From contig CAUVYP010001208.1 in assembly GCA_963556195.1 (NCBI GenBank), positions 4,154,001-4,218,000 of the forward strand: 64,000 bases of DNA, in the 5' to 3' direction. The position numbers and the translations under genes were made by a program. Position 1 is the first letter of the stretch. The number at the start of each line of letters is the position of its first letter. The notes beneath the pieces were generated by a model. The model worked only from the letters and a program-made list of their open reading frames with translations, did no database searches and was not told where the DNA came from. Of the stretch, positions 37,171 through 51,118 are shown in pieces. The stretch comes from Sepiola atlantica (Eukaryota; Mollusca; Cephalopoda; Sepiida; Sepiolidae).

Positions 37171-38844
37171 TTAGCGCGTTTTAAAGTTGATATCGCTTTT
37201 GTTTATAACTTCCACATTTATTCGAATTGTGCAACGAAACTTTGCAGACCGTCGCGGAGACACACGTTCTACTGAAGTACCAAGTTTCAGAAGTGCAGCT
37301 CTTGTACTGCCGGAGATATGTCGATACAAACTGAATACGCAAAACATCAACAAAATTTAGCGCGTTTTAAAGTTGATATCGCTTTTGTTTATAACTTCCA
37401 CATTTATTCGAATTGTGCAACGAAACTTTGCACAGATTAGCGGAGTCACATTTTCTACTGAAGTACTAAGTTTCAGAAGTGCAGCTCTTGTACTGCCGGA
37501 GATATGTCGATACAAACTGAATACGCAAAACATCAACAAAATTTAGCGCGTTTTAAAGTTGATATCGCTTTTGTTTATAACTTCCACATTTATTCGAATT
37601 GTGCAACGAAACTTTGTAGACAGTCGCGGATAGGCCTTTTCTACTGAGGTACCAAGTTTCAGAAGTGCAGCTCTTGTACTGCCGGAGATATGTCGATACA
37701 AACTGAATACGCAAAACATCAACAAAATTTAGCGCGTTTTGAAGTTGATATCGCTTTTGTTTATAACTTCCACATTTATTCGAATTGTTCAACGAAACTT
37801 TGCAGACAGTCGCGGAGACACATGTTCTACTGAAGTACCAAGTTTCAGAAGTGCAGCTCTTGTACTGCCGGAGATATGTCGATACAAACCGAATACGCAA
37901 AACATCAACAAAATTTAGCGCGTTTTAAAGTTGATATCGCTTTTGTTTATAACTTCCACATTTATTCGAATTGTGCAACGAAACTTTGCACAGATTAGCG
38001 GAGTCACATGTTCTACGGAAGTACCAAGTTTCAGAAGTGCAGCTCTTGTACTGCCGGAGATATGTCGATACAAACTGAATACGCAAAACATCAACAAAAT
38101 TTAGCGCGTTTTAAAGTTGATATCGCTTTTGTTTATAACTTCCACATTTATTCGAATTGTGCAACGAAACTTTGCACAGGTTAGCGGAGTCACATGTTCT
38201 ACGGAAGTACCAAGTTTCAGAAGTGCAGCTCTTGTACTGCCGGAGATATGTCGATACAAACTGAATACGCAAAACATCGACAAAATTTAGCGCGTTTTAA
38301 AGTTGATATCGCTTTTGTTTATAACTTCCACATTTATTCGAATTGTGCAACGAAACTTTGCACAGATTAGCGGAGTCACATGTTCTACTGAAGTACGAAG
38401 TTTCAGAAGTTCAGCTCTTGTACTGCCGGAGATATGTCGATACAAACTGAATACGCAAACTATCAACAAAATTTAGTGCGATTTAAAGTTGATATCGCTT
38501 TTGTTTATAACTTCACCATTCTTTAGAATTGTGCAACGAAACTTTGCAGAGATAAGCGGAGTCACATGCTCTACTGAAGTACCAAGTTTCAGAATTGCAG
38601 CTCTTTTACTGCCGGAGATATGTCGATACAAACTGAATACGCAAAACATCGACAAAATTTAGCGCGTTTTAAAGTTGATATCGCTTTTGTTTATAACTTC
38701 CACATTTATTCGAATTGTGCAACGAAACTTTGCACAGATTAGCGGAGTCACATGTTCTACTGAAGTACCAAGTTTCAGAAGTGCAGCTCTTGTACTGCCG
38801 GAGATATGTCGATACAAACTGAATACGCAAAACATCAACAAAAT
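37171..38844. repeat. Complete 9-mer (1674 bp), partner of the 7-mer
   Basis: A B C D E F G H I. D at 37729 shares the private gcgttttgaagttg with 36427, exactly 1302 bases away, so the A-F parts are duplicates. G at 38287 has tacgaag and gttcagctc. Confidence 0.9.
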
Positions 38845-40518
38845 TTAGCGCGTTTTAAAGTTGATATCGCTTTTGTTTATAACTTCCACATTTATTCGAA
38901 TTGTGCAACGAAACTTTGCAGACCGTCGCGGAGACACACGTTCTACTGAAGTACCAAGTTTCAGAAGTGCAGCTCTTGTACTGCCGGAGATATGTCGATA
39001 CAAACTGAATACGCAAAACATCAACAAAATTTAGCGCGTTTTAAAGTTGATATCGCTTTTGTTTATAACTTCCACATTTATTCGAATTGTGCAACGAAAC
39101 TTTGCACAGATTAGCGGAGTCACATTTTCTACTGAAGTACCCAGTTTCAGAAGTGCAGCTCTTGTACTGCCGGAGATATGTCGATACAAACTGAATACGC
39201 AAAACATCAACAAAATTTAGCGCGTTTTAAAGTTGATATCGCTTTTGTTTATAACTTCCACATTTATTCGAATTGTGCAACGAAACTTTGTAGACAGTCG
39301 CGGATAGGCCTTTTCTACTGAGGTACCAAGTTTCAGAAGTGCAGCTCTTGTACTGCCGGAGATATGTCGATACAAACTGAATACGCAAAACATCAACAAA
39401 ATTTAGCGCGTTTTAAAGTTGATATCGCTTTTGTTTATAACTTCCACATTTATTCGAATTGTGCAACGAAACTTTGCAGACAGTCGCGGAGACACATGTT
39501 CTACTGAAGTACCAAGTTTCAGAAGTGCAGCTCTTTTACTGCCGGAGATATGTCGATACAAACCGAATACGCAAAACATCAACAAAATTTAGCGCGTTTT
39601 AAAGTTGATATCGCTTTTGTTTATAACTTCCACATTTATTCGAATTGTGCAACGAAACTTTGCACAGATTAGCGGAGTCACATGTTCTACGGAAGTACCA
39701 AGTTTCAGAAGTGCAGCTCTTGTACTGCCGGAGATATGTCGATACAAACTGAATACGCAAAACATCAACAAAATTTAGCGCGTTTTAAAGTTGATATCGC
39801 TTTTGTTTATAACTTCCACATTTATTCGAATTGTGCAACGAAACTTTGCACAGGTTAGCGGAGTCACATGTTCTACGGAAGTACCAAGTTTCAGAAGTGC
39901 AGCTCTTGTACTGCCGGAGATATGTCGATACAAACTGAATACGCAAAACATCGACAAAATTTAGCGCGTTTTAAAGTTGATATCGCTTTTGTTTATAACT
40001 TCCACATTTATTCGAATTGTGCAACGAAACTTTGCACAGATTAGCGGAGTCACATGTTCTACTGAAGTACCAAGTTTCAGAAGTGCAGCTCTTGTACTGC
40101 CGGAGATATGTCGATACAAACTGAATACCCAAAACATCAACAAAATTTAGCGCGTTTTAAAGTTGATATCGCTTTTGTTTATAACTTCCACATTTATTCG
40201 AATTGTGCAACGAAACTTTGCAGACCGTCGCGGAGACACACGTTCTACTGAAGTACCAAGTTTCAGAAGTGCAGCTCTTGTACTGCCGGAGATATGTCGA
40301 TACAAACTGAATACGCAAAACCTCAACAAAATTTAGCGCGTTTTAAAGTTGATATCGCTTTTGTTTATAACTTCCACATTTATTCGAATTGTGCAACGAA
40401 ACTTTGCACAGATTAGCGGAGTCACATTTTCTACTGAAGTACCCAGTTTCAGAAGTGCAGCTCTTGTACTGCCGGAGATATGTCGATACAAACTGAATAC
40501 GCAAAACATCAACAAAAT
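38845..40518. repeat. 9-mer-length duplication (1674 bp), copy 1
   Basis: A B C D E F G/I A B. Private marks are aatacccaaaac near 40126 and aaaacctcaac near 40318. The length equals the canonical 9-mer but the content is a 7-mer plus A B. Confidence 0.93.
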
Positions 40519-42192
40519 TTAGCGCGTTTTAAAGTTGATATCGCTTTTGTTTATAACTTCCACATTTATTCGAATTGTGCAACGAAACTTTGCAGACCGT
40601 CGCGGAGACACACGTTCTACTGAAGTACCAAGTTTCAGAAGTGCAGCTCTTGTACTGCCGGAGATATGTCGATACAAACTGAATACGCAAAACATCAACA
40701 AAATTTAGCGCGTTTTAAAGTTGATATCGCTTTTGTTTATAACTTCCACATTTATTCGAATTGTGCAACGAAACTTTGCACAGATTAGCGGAGTCACATT
40801 TTCTACTGAAGTACCCAGTTTCAGAAGTGCAGCTCTTGTACTGCCGGAGATATGTCGATACAAACTGAATACGCAAAACATCAACAAAATTTAGCGCGTT
40901 TTAAAGTTGATATCGCTTTTGTTTATAACTTCCACATTTATTCGAATTGTGCAACGAAACTTTGTAGACAGTCGCGGATAGGCCTTTTCTACTGAGGTAC
41001 CAAGTTTCAGAAGTGCAGCTCTTGTACTGCCGGAGATATGTCGATACAAACTGAATACGCAAAACATCAACAAAATTTAGCGCGTTTTAAAGTTGATATC
41101 GCTTTTGTTTATAACTTCCACATTTATTCGAATTGTGCAACGAAACTTTGCAGACAGTCGCGGAGACACATGTTCTACTGAAGTACCAAGTTTCAGAAGT
41201 GCAGCTCTTTTACTGCCGGAGATATGTCGATACAAACCGAATACGCAAAACATCAACAAAATTTAGCGCGTTTTAAAGTTGATATCGCTTTTGTTTATAA
41301 CTTCCACATTTATTCGAATTGTGCAACGAAACTTTGCACAGATTAGCGGAGTCACATGTTCTACGGAAGTACCAAGTTTCAGAAGTGCAGCTCTTGTACT
41401 GCCGGAGATATGTCGATACAAACTGAATACGCAAAACATCAACAAAATTTAGCGCGTTTTAAAGTTGATATCGCTTTTGTTTATAACTTCCACATTTATT
41501 CGAATTGTGCAACGAAACTTTGCACAGGTTAGCGGAGTCACATGTTCTACGGAAGTACCAAGTTTCAGAAGTGCAGCTCTTGTACTGCCGGAGATATGTC
41601 GATACAAACTGAATACGCAAAACATCGACAAAATTTAGCGCGTTTTAAAGTTGATATCGCTTTTGTTTATAACTTCCACATTTATTCGAATTGTGCAACG
41701 AAACTTTGCACAGATTAGCGGAGTCACATGTTCTACTGAAGTACCAAGTTTCAGAAGTGCAGCTCTTGTACTGCCGGAGATATGTCGATACAAACTGAAT
41801 ACCCAAAACATCAACAAAATTTAGCGCGTTTTAAAGTTGATATCGCTTTTGTTTATAACTTCCACATTTATTCGAATTGTGCAACGAAACTTTGCAGACC
41901 GTCGCGGAGACACACGTTCTACTGAAGTACCAAGTTTCAGAAGTGCAGCTCTTGTACTGCCGGAGATATGTCGATACAAACTGAATACGCAAAACCTCAA
42001 CAAAATTTAGCGCGTTTTAAAGTTGATATCGCTTTTGTTTATAACTTCCACATTTATTCGAATTGTGCAACGAAACTTTGCACAGATTAGCGGAGTCACA
42101 TTTTCTACTGAAGTACCCAGTTTCAGAAGTGCAGCTCTTGTACTGCCGGAGATATGTCGATACAAACTGAATACGCAAAACATCAACAAAAT
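40519..42192. repeat. 9-mer-length duplication (1674 bp), copy 2
   Basis: Same order as 38845-40518. Both private marks recur exactly 1674 bases later, near 41800 and 41992. Confidence 0.93.
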
Positions 42193-45100
42193 TTAGCGCG
42201 TTTTAAAGTTGATATCGCTTTTGTTTATAACTTCCACATTTATTCGAATTGTGCAACGAAACTTTGCACAGGTTAGCGGAGTCACATGTTCTACGGAAGT
42301 ACCAAGTTTCAGAAGTGCAGCTCTTGTACTGCCGGAGATATGTCGATACAAACTGAATACGCAAAACATCAACAAAATTTAGCGCGTTTTAAAGTTGATA
42401 TCGCTTTTGTTTATAACTTCCACATTTATTCGAATTGTGCAACGAAACTTTGTAGACAGTCGCGGATAGGCCTTTTCTACTGAGGTACCAAGTTTCAGAA
42501 GTGCAGCTCTTGTACTGCCGGAGATATGTCGATACAAACTGAATACGCAAAACATCAACAAAATTTAGCGCGTTTTAAAGTTGATATCGCTTTTGTTTAT
42601 AACTTCCACATTTATTCGAATTGTGCAACGAAACTTTGCAGACAGTCGCGGAGACACATGTTCTACTGAAGTACCAAGTTTCAGAAGTGCAGCTCTTGTA
42701 CTGCCGGAGATATGTCGATACAAACCGAATACGCAAAACATCAACAAAATTTAGCGCGTTTTAAAGTTGATATCGCTTTTGTTTATAACTTCCACATTTA
42801 TTCGAATTGTGCAACGAAACTTTGCACAGATTAGCGGAGTCACATGTTCTACGGAAGTACCAAGTTTCAGAAGTGCAGCTCTTGTACTGCCGGAGATATG
42901 TCGATACAAACTGAATACGCAAAACATCAACAAAATTTAGCGCGTTTTAAAGTTGATATCGCTTTTGTTTATAACTTCCACATTTATTCGAATTGTGCAA
43001 CGAAACTTTGCACAGGTTAGCGGAATCACATGTTCTACGGAAGTACCAAGTTTCAGAAGTGCAGCTCTTGTACTGCAAGAGATATGTCGATACAAACTGA
43101 ATACGCAAAACATCGACAAAATTTAGCGCGTTTTAAAGTTGATATCGCTTTTGTTTATAACTTCCACATTTATTCGAATTGTGCAACGAAACTTTGCACA
43201 GATTAGCGGAGTCACATGTTCTACGGAAGTACCAAGTTTCAGAAGTGCAGCTCTTGTACTGCCGGAGATATGTCGATACAAACTGAATACGCAAAACATC
43301 AACAAAATTTAGCGCGTTTTAAAGTTGATATCGCTTTTGTTTATAACTTTCACATTTATTCGAATTGTGCAACGAAACTTTGCACAGATTAGCGGAGTCA
43401 CATGTTCTACTGAAGTACCAAGTTTCAGAAGTGCAGCTCTTGTACTGCCGGAGATATGTCGATACAAACTGAATACGCAAACTATCAACAAAATTTAGTG
43501 CGATTTAAAGTTGATATCGCTTTTGTTTATAACTTCACCATTCTTTAGAATTGTGCAACGAAACTTTGCAGAGATAAGCGGAGTCACATGCTCTACTGAA
43601 GTACCAAGTTTCAGAAATGCAGCTCTTGTACTGCCGGAGATATGTCGATACAAACTGAATACGCAAAACATCAACAAAATTTAGCGCGTTTTAAAGTTGA
43701 TATCGCTTTTGTTTATAACTTCCACATTTATTCGAATTGTGCAACGAAACTTTGCAGACCGTCGCGGAGACACACGTTCTACTGAAGTACCAAGTTTCAG
43801 AAGTGCAGCTCTTGTACTGCCGGAGATATGTCGATACAAACTGAATACGCAAAACATCAACAAAATTTAGCGCGTTTTAAAGTTGATATCGCTTTTGTTT
43901 ATAACTTCCACATTTATTCGAATTGTGCAACGAAACTTTGCACAGATTAGCGGAGTCACATGTTCTACTGAAGTACCAAGTTTCAGAAGTGCAGCTCTTG
44001 TACTGCCGGAGATATGTCGATACAAACTGAATACGCAAAACATCAACAAAATTTAGCTCGTTTTAAAGTTGATATCGCTTTTGTTTATAACTTCCACATT
44101 TATTCGAATTGTGCAACGAAACTTTGTAGACAGTCGCGGATAGGCCTTTTCTTCTGAGGTACCAAGTTTCAGAAGTGCAGCTCTTGTACTGCCGGAGATA
44201 TGTCGATACAAACTGAATACGCAAAACATCAACAAAATTTAGCGCGTTTTAAAGTTGATATCGCTTTTGTTTATAACTTCCACATTTATTCGAATTGTGC
44301 AACGAAACTTTGCAGACAGTCGAGGAGACACATGGTCTACTGAAGTACCAAGTTTCAGAAGTGCAGCTCTTGTACTGCCGGAGATATGTCGATACAAACC
44401 GAATACGCAAAACATCAACAAAATTTAGCGCGTTTTAAAGTTGATATCGCTTTTGTTTATAACTTCCACATTTATTCGAATTGTGCAACGAAACTTTGCA
44501 CAGATTAGCGGAGTCACATGTTCTACGGAAGTACCAAGTTTCAGAAGTGCAGCTCTTGTACTGCCGGAGATATGTCGATACAAACTGAATACGCAAAACA
44601 TCAACAAAATTTAGTGCGTTTTAAAGTTGATATCGCTTTTGTTTATAACTTCCACATTTATTCGAATTGTGCAACGAAACTTTGCACAGATTAGCGGAGT
44701 CACATGTTCTACGGAAGTACCAAGTTTCAGAAGTGCAGCTCTTGTACTGCCGGAGATATGTCGATACAAACTGAATACGCAAAACATCGACAAAATTTAG
44801 CGCGTTTTAAAGTTGATATCGCTTTTGTTTATAACTTCCACATTTATTCGAATTGTGCAACGAAACTTTGCACAGGTTAGCGGAGTCACATGTTCTACGG
44901 AAGTACCAAGTTTCAGAAGTGCAGCTCTTGTACTGCCGGAGATATGTCGATACAAACTGAATACGCAAAACATCGACAAAATTTAGCGCGTTTTAAAGTT
45001 GATATCGCTTTTGTTTATAACTTCCACATTTATTCGAATTGTGCAACGAAACTTTGCACAGATTAGCGGAGTCACATGTTCTACTGAAGTACCAAGTTTC

Positions 45101-45725
45101 AGAAGTGCAGCTCTTGTACTGCCGGAGATATGTCGATACAAACTGAATACGCAAAACATCAACAAAATTTAGCGCGTTTTAAAGTTGATATCGCTTTTGT
45201 TTATAACTTTCACATTTATTCGAATTGTGCAACGAAACTTTGCACAGATTAGCGGAGTCACATGTTCTACTGAAGTACCAAGTTTCAGAAGTGCAGCTCT
45301 TGTACTGCCGGAGATATGTCGATACAAACTGAATACGCAAACTATCAACAAAATTTAGTGCGATTTAAAGTTGATATCGCTTTTGTTTATAACTTCACCA
45401 TTCTTTAGAATTGTGCAACGAAACTTTGCAGAGATAAGCGGAGTCACATGCTCTACTGAAGTACCAAGTTTCAGAATTGCAGCTCTTTTACTGCCGGAGA
45501 TATGTCGATACAAACTGAATACGCAAAACATCGACAAAATTTAGCGCGTTTTAAAGTTGATATCGCTTTTGTTTATAACTTCCACATTTATTCGAATTGT
45601 GCAACGAAACTTTGCACAGATTAGCGGAGTCACATGTTCTACTGAAGTACAAAGTTTCAGAAGTGCAGCTCTTGTACTGCCGGAGATATGTCGATACAAA
45701 CTGAATACGCAAAACATCAACAAAA
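42193..45725. repeat. Irregular stretch of 19 monomers
   Basis: F C D E F E G H/I A B2 C D E E F G/I G H I. F lies unusually between B and C. The G copies at 43309 and 45169 share aactttcacattt and are 1860 bases (10 monomers) apart, so a 10-mer duplication is likely. E at 44611 starts tagtgcg like H but is otherwise E. Confidence 0.82.
43495..43680. repeat. Chimeric H/I monomer
   Basis: The left part is H (tgcgatttaaag, caccattctttag, gcagagataagcgg). The right part has cttgtactg and acatcaac and leads directly into A. It also has a private gaaatgcag. The crossover lies near offsets 114-132. Confidence 0.88.
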
Positions 45726-45728
45726 TTA
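45724..45728. other. One-base deletion (register slip 2)
   Basis: The I/A junction reads aaaattagc with two T in place of three. The I monomer at 45541 is 185 bp. Confidence 0.95.
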
Positions 45729-48701
45729 GCGCGTTTTAAAGTTGATATCGCTTTTGTTTATAACTTCCACATTTATTCGAATTGTGCAACGAAACTTTGC
45801 AGACCGTCGCGGAGACACACGTTCTACTGAAGTACCAAGTTTCAGAAGTGCAGCTCTTGTACTGCCGGAGATATGTCGATACAAACTGAATACGCAAAAC
45901 ATCAACAAAATTTAGCGCGTTTTAAAGTTGATATCGCTTTTGTTTATAACTTCCACATTTATTCGAATTGTGCAACGAAACTTTGCACAGATTAGCGGAG
46001 TCACATTTTCTACTGAAGTACCAAGTTTCAGAAGTGCAGCTCTTGTACTGCCGGAGATATGTCGATACAAACTGAATACGCAAAACATCAACAAAATTTA
46101 GCGCGTTTTAAAGTTGATATCGCTTTTGTTTATAACTTCCACATTTATTCGAATTGTGCAACGAATCTTTGTAGACAGTCGCGGATAGGCCTTTTCTACT
46201 GAGGTACCAAGTTTCAGAAGTGCAGCTCTTGTACTGCCGGAGATATGTCGATACAAACTGAATACGCAAAACATCAACAAAATTTAGCGCGTTTTAAAGT
46301 TGATATCGCTTTTGTTTATAACTTCCACATTTATTCGAATTGTGCAACGAAACTTTGCAGACAGTCGCGGAGACACATGTTCTACTGAAGTACCAAGTTT
46401 CAGAAGTGCAGCTCTTGTACTGCCGGAGATATGTCGATACAAACCGAATACGCAAAACATCAACAACATTTAGCGCGTTTTAAAGTTGATATCGCTTTTG
46501 TTTATAACTTCCACATTTATTCGAATTGTGCAACGAAACTTTGCACAGATTAGCGGAGTCACATGTTCTACGGAAGTACCAAGTTTCAGAAGTGCAGCTC
46601 TTGTACTGCCGGAGATATGTCGATACAAACTGAATACGCAAAACATCAACAAAATTTAGCGCGTTTTAAAGTTGATATCGCTTTTGTTTATAACTTCCAC
46701 ATTTATTCGAATTGTGCAACGAAACTTTGCACAGGTTAGCGGAGTCACATGTTTAACGGAAGTACTAAGTTTCAGAAGTGCAGCTCTTGTACTGCCGGAG
46801 ATATGTCGATACAAACTGAATACGCAAAACATCGACAAAATTTAGCGCGTTTTAAAGTTGATATCGCTTTTGTTTATAACTTCCACATTTATTCGAATTG
46901 TGCAACGAAACTTTGCACAGATTAGCGGAGTCACATGTTCTACTGAAGTACGAAGTTTCAGAAGTGCAGCTCTTGTACTGCCGGAGATATGTCGATACAA
47001 ACTGAATACGCAAAACATCGACAAAATTTAGCGCGTTTTAAAGTTGATATCGCTTTTGTTTATAACTTCCACATTTATTCGAATTGTGCAACGAAACTTT
47101 GCACAGGTTTGCGGAGTCACATGTTCTACGGAAGTACCAAGTTTCAGAAGTGCAGCTCTTGTACTGTCGGAGATATGTCGATACAAACTGAATACGCAAA
47201 ACATCAACAAAATTTAGCGCGTTTTAAAGTTGATATCGCTTTTGTTTATAACTTCCACATTTATTCGAATTGTGCAACGAAACTTTGCAGACCGTCGCGG
47301 AGACACACGTTCTACTGAAGTACCAAGTTTCAGAAGTGCAGCTCTTGTACTGCCGGAGATATGTCGATACAAACTGAATACGCAAAACATCAACAAAATT
47401 TAGCGCGTTTTAAAGTTGATATCGCTTTTGTTTATAACTTCCACATTTATTCGAATTGTGCAACGAAACTTTGCACAGATTAGCGGAGTCACATTTTCTA
47501 CTGAAGTACCAAGTTTCAGAAGTGCAGCTCTTGTACTGCCGGAGATATGTCGATACAAACTGAATACGCAAAACATCAACAAAATTTAGCGCGTTTTAAA
47601 GTTGATATCGCTTTTGTTTATAACTTCCACATTTATTCGAATTGTGCAACGAAACTTTGTAGACAGTCGCGGATAGGCCTTTTCTACTGAGGTACCAAGT
47701 TTCAGAAGTGCAGCTCTTGTACTGCCGGAGATATGTTGATACAAACTGAATACGCAAAACATCAACAAAATTTAGCGCGTTTTAAAGTTGATATCGCTTT
47801 TGTTTATAACTTCCACATTTATTCGAATTGTGCAACGAAACTTTGCAGACAGTCGCGGAGACACATGTTCTACTGAAGTACCAAGTTTCAGAAGTGCAGC
47901 TCTTGTACTGCCGGAGATATGTCGATACAAACCGAATACGCAAAACATCAACAAAATTTAGCGCGTTTTAAAGTTGATATCGCTTTTGTTTATAACTTCC
48001 ACATTTATTCGAATTGTGCAACGAAACTTTGCACATATTAGCGGAGTCACATGTTCTACTGAAGTACCAAGTTTCAGAAGTGCAGCTCTTGTACTGCCGG
48101 AGATATGTCGATACAAACTGAATACGCAAAACATCAACAAAATTTAGCGCGTTTTAAAGTTGATATCGCTTTTGTTTATAACTTCCACATTTATTCGAAT
48201 TGTGCAACGAAACTTTGCACAGGTTAGCGGAGTCACATGTTCTACGGAAGTACCAAGTTTCAGAAGTGCAGCTCTTGTACTGCCGGAGATATGTCGATAC
48301 AAACTGAATACGCAAAACATCGACAAAATTTAGCGCGTTTTAAAGTTGATATCGCTTTTGTTTATAACTTCCACATTTATTCGAATTGTGCAACGAAACT
48401 TTGCACAGATTAGCGGAGTCACATGTTCTACTGAAGTACGAAGTTTCAGAAGTGCAGCTCTTGTACTGCCGGAGATATGTCGATACAAACTGAATACGCA
48501 AACTATCAACAAAATTTAGTGCGATTTAAAGTTGATATCGCTTTTGTTTATAACTTCACCATTCTTTAGAATTGTGCAACGAAACTTTGCAGAGATAAGC
48601 GGAGTCACATGCTCTACTGAAGTACCAAGTTTCAGAATTGCAGCTCTTTTACTGCCGGAGATATGTCGATACAAACTGAATACGCAAAACATCGACAAAA
48701 T
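45726..48701. repeat. Last full 9-mer-type region before the domain change
   Basis: A B C D E F G F A B C D E F G H. The G copies at 46842 and 48330 carry tacgaag. F at 47028 has caggtttgcgg and actgtcgg. After H at 48516 no A, B, C or D monomer appears for about 9 kb. Confidence 0.88.
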
Positions 48702-49817
48702 TTAGCGCGTTTTAAAGTTGATATCGCTTTTGTTTATAACTTCCACATTTATTCGAATTGTGCAACAGAACTTTGCACAGGTTAGCGGAGTCACATGTTC
48801 TACGGAAGTACCAAGTTTCAGAAGTGCAGCTCTTGTACTGCCGGAGATATGTCGATACAAACTGAATACGCAAAACATCGACAAAATTTAGCGCGTTTTA
48901 AAGTTGATATCGCTTTTGTTTATAACTTCCACATTTATTCGAATTGTGCAACGAAACTTTGCACAGATTAGCGGAGTCACATGTTCTACTGAAGTACCAA
49001 GTTTCAGAAGTGCAGCTCTTGTACTGCCGGAGATATGTCGATACAAACTGAATACGCAAAACATCTACAAAATTTAGCGCGTTTTAAAGTTGATATCGCT
49101 TTTGTTTATAACTTCCACATTTATTCGAATTGTGCAACGAAACTTTGCACAGATTAGCGGAGTCACATGTTCTACTAAAGTACCAAGTTTCAGAAGTGCA
49201 GCTCTTGTACTGCCGGAGATATGTCGATACAAACTGAATACGCAAAACATCGACAAAATTTAGCGCGTTTTAAAGTTGATATCGCTTTTGTTTATAACTT
49301 CAACATTTATTCGAATTGTGCAACGAAACTTTGCACAGATTAGCGGAGTCACATGTTCTACGGAAGTACCAAGTTTCAGAAGTGCAGCTCTTGTACTGCC
49401 GGAGATATGTCGATACAAACTGAATACGCAAAACATCGACAAAATTTAGCGCGTTTTAAAGTTGATATCGCTTTTGTTTATAACTTCCACATTTATTCGA
49501 ATTGTGCAACGAAACTTTGCACAGATTAGCGGAGTCACATGTTCTACTGAAGTACCAAGTTTCAGAAGTCCAGCTCTTGTACTGCCGGAGATATGTCGAT
49601 ACAAACTGAATACGCAAACTATCAACAAAATTTAGTGCGATTTAAAGTTGATATCGCTTTTGTTTATAACTTCACCATTCTTTAGAATTGTGCAACGAAA
49701 CTTTGCAGAGATAAGCGGAGTCACATGCTCTACTGAAGTACCAAGTTTCAGAATTGCAGCTCTTTTACTGCCGGAGATATGTCGATACAAACTGAATACG
49801 CAAAACATCGACAAAAT
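48702..49817. repeat. 6-mer duplication (1116 bp), copy 1
   Basis: F J K E G H. Private marks are tgcaacagaact in F, acatctac at the end of J, cttcaacattt in E and gaagtccagc in G. Confidence 0.94.
49074..49259. repeat. Class K monomer (reference copy)
   Basis: K is E-like with ttctactaaagtaccaag. It occurs only in the right-hand domain (for example 49074, 50190, 51863, 54280, 55396, 59488, 61905, 63207). A lone B monomer at 12620 has a similar ctaaag, probably an independent change. Confidence 0.88.
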
Positions 49818-50932
49818 TTAGCGCGTTTTAAAGTTGATATCGCTTTTGTTTATAACTTCCACATTTATTCGAATTGTGCAACAGAACTTTGCACAGGTTA
49901 GCGGAGTCACATGTTCTACGGAAGTACCAAGTTTCAGAAGTGCAGCTCTTGTACTGCCGGAGATATGTCGATACAAACTGAATACGCAAAACATCGACAA
50001 AATTTAGCGCGTTTTAAAGTTGATATCGCTTTTGTTTATAACTTCCACATTTATTCGAATTGTGCAACGAAACTTTGCACAGATTAGCGGAGTCACATGT
50101 TCTACTGAAGTACCAAGTTTCAGAAGTGCAGCTCTTGTACTGCCGGAGATATGTCGATACAAACTGAATACGCAAAACATCTACAAAATTTAGCGCGTTT
50201 TAAAGTTGATATCGCTTTTGTTTATAACTTCCACATTTATTCGAATTGTGCAACGAAACTTTGCACAGATTAGCGGAGTCACATGTTCTACTAAAGTACC
50301 AAGTTTCAGAAGTGCAGCTCTTGTACTGCCGGAGATATGTCGATACAAACTGAATACGCAAAACATCGACAAAATTTAGCGCGTTTTAAAGTTGATATCG
50401 CTTTTGTTTATAACTTCAACATTTATTCGAATTGTGCAACGAAACTTTGCACAGATTAGCGGAGTCACATGTTCTACGGAAGTACCAAGTTTCAGAAGTG
50501 CAGCTCTTGTACTGCCGGAGATATGTCGATACAAACTGAATACGCAAAACATCGACAAAATTTAGCGCGTTTTAAAGTTGATATCGCTTTTGTTTATAAC
50601 TTCCACATTTATTCGAATTGTGCAACGAAACTTTGCACAGATTAGCGGAGTCACATGTTCTACTGAAGTACCAAGTTTCAGAAGTCCAGCTCTTGTACTG
50701 CCGGAGATATGTCGATACAAACTGAATACGCAAACTATCAACAAAATTTAGTGCGATTTAAAGTTGATATCGCTTTTGTTTATAACTTCACCATTCTTTA
50801 GAATTGTGCAACGAAACTTTGCAGAGATAAGCGGAGTCACATGCTCTACTGAAGTACCAAGTTTCAGAATTGCAGCTCTTTTACTGCCGGAGATATGTCG
50901 ATACAAACTGAATACGCAAAACATCGACAAAT
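49818..50932. repeat. 6-mer duplication, copy 2 (1115 bp)
   Basis: F J K E G H. All four private marks of copy 1 recur 1116 bases later. The last H ends cgacaaattt with one A lost. Confidence 0.94.
50928..50932. other. One-base deletion (register slip 3)
   Basis: cgacaaattt with three A instead of four at the H/F junction. The same change appears at 53346, which marks a duplication. Confidence 0.95.
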
Positions 50933-51118
50933 TTAGCGCGTTTTAAAGTTGATATCGCTTTTGTTTATAACTTCCACATTTATTCGAATTGTGCAACGAA
51001 ACTTTGCACAGGTTAGCGGAGTCACATGTTCTACGGAAGTACCAAGTTTCAGAAGTGCAGCTCTTGTACTGCCGGAGATATGTCGATACAAACTGAATAC
51101 GCAAAACATCGACAAAAT

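Noticed and set aside
36251..37900. Two 115-codon minus-strand frames in another phase (36251-36598, 37553-37900)
   Set aside because: Both come from the shared ttttgaag variant that removes a stop in that frame and was duplicated with the 7-mer. They are not evidence of a gene.
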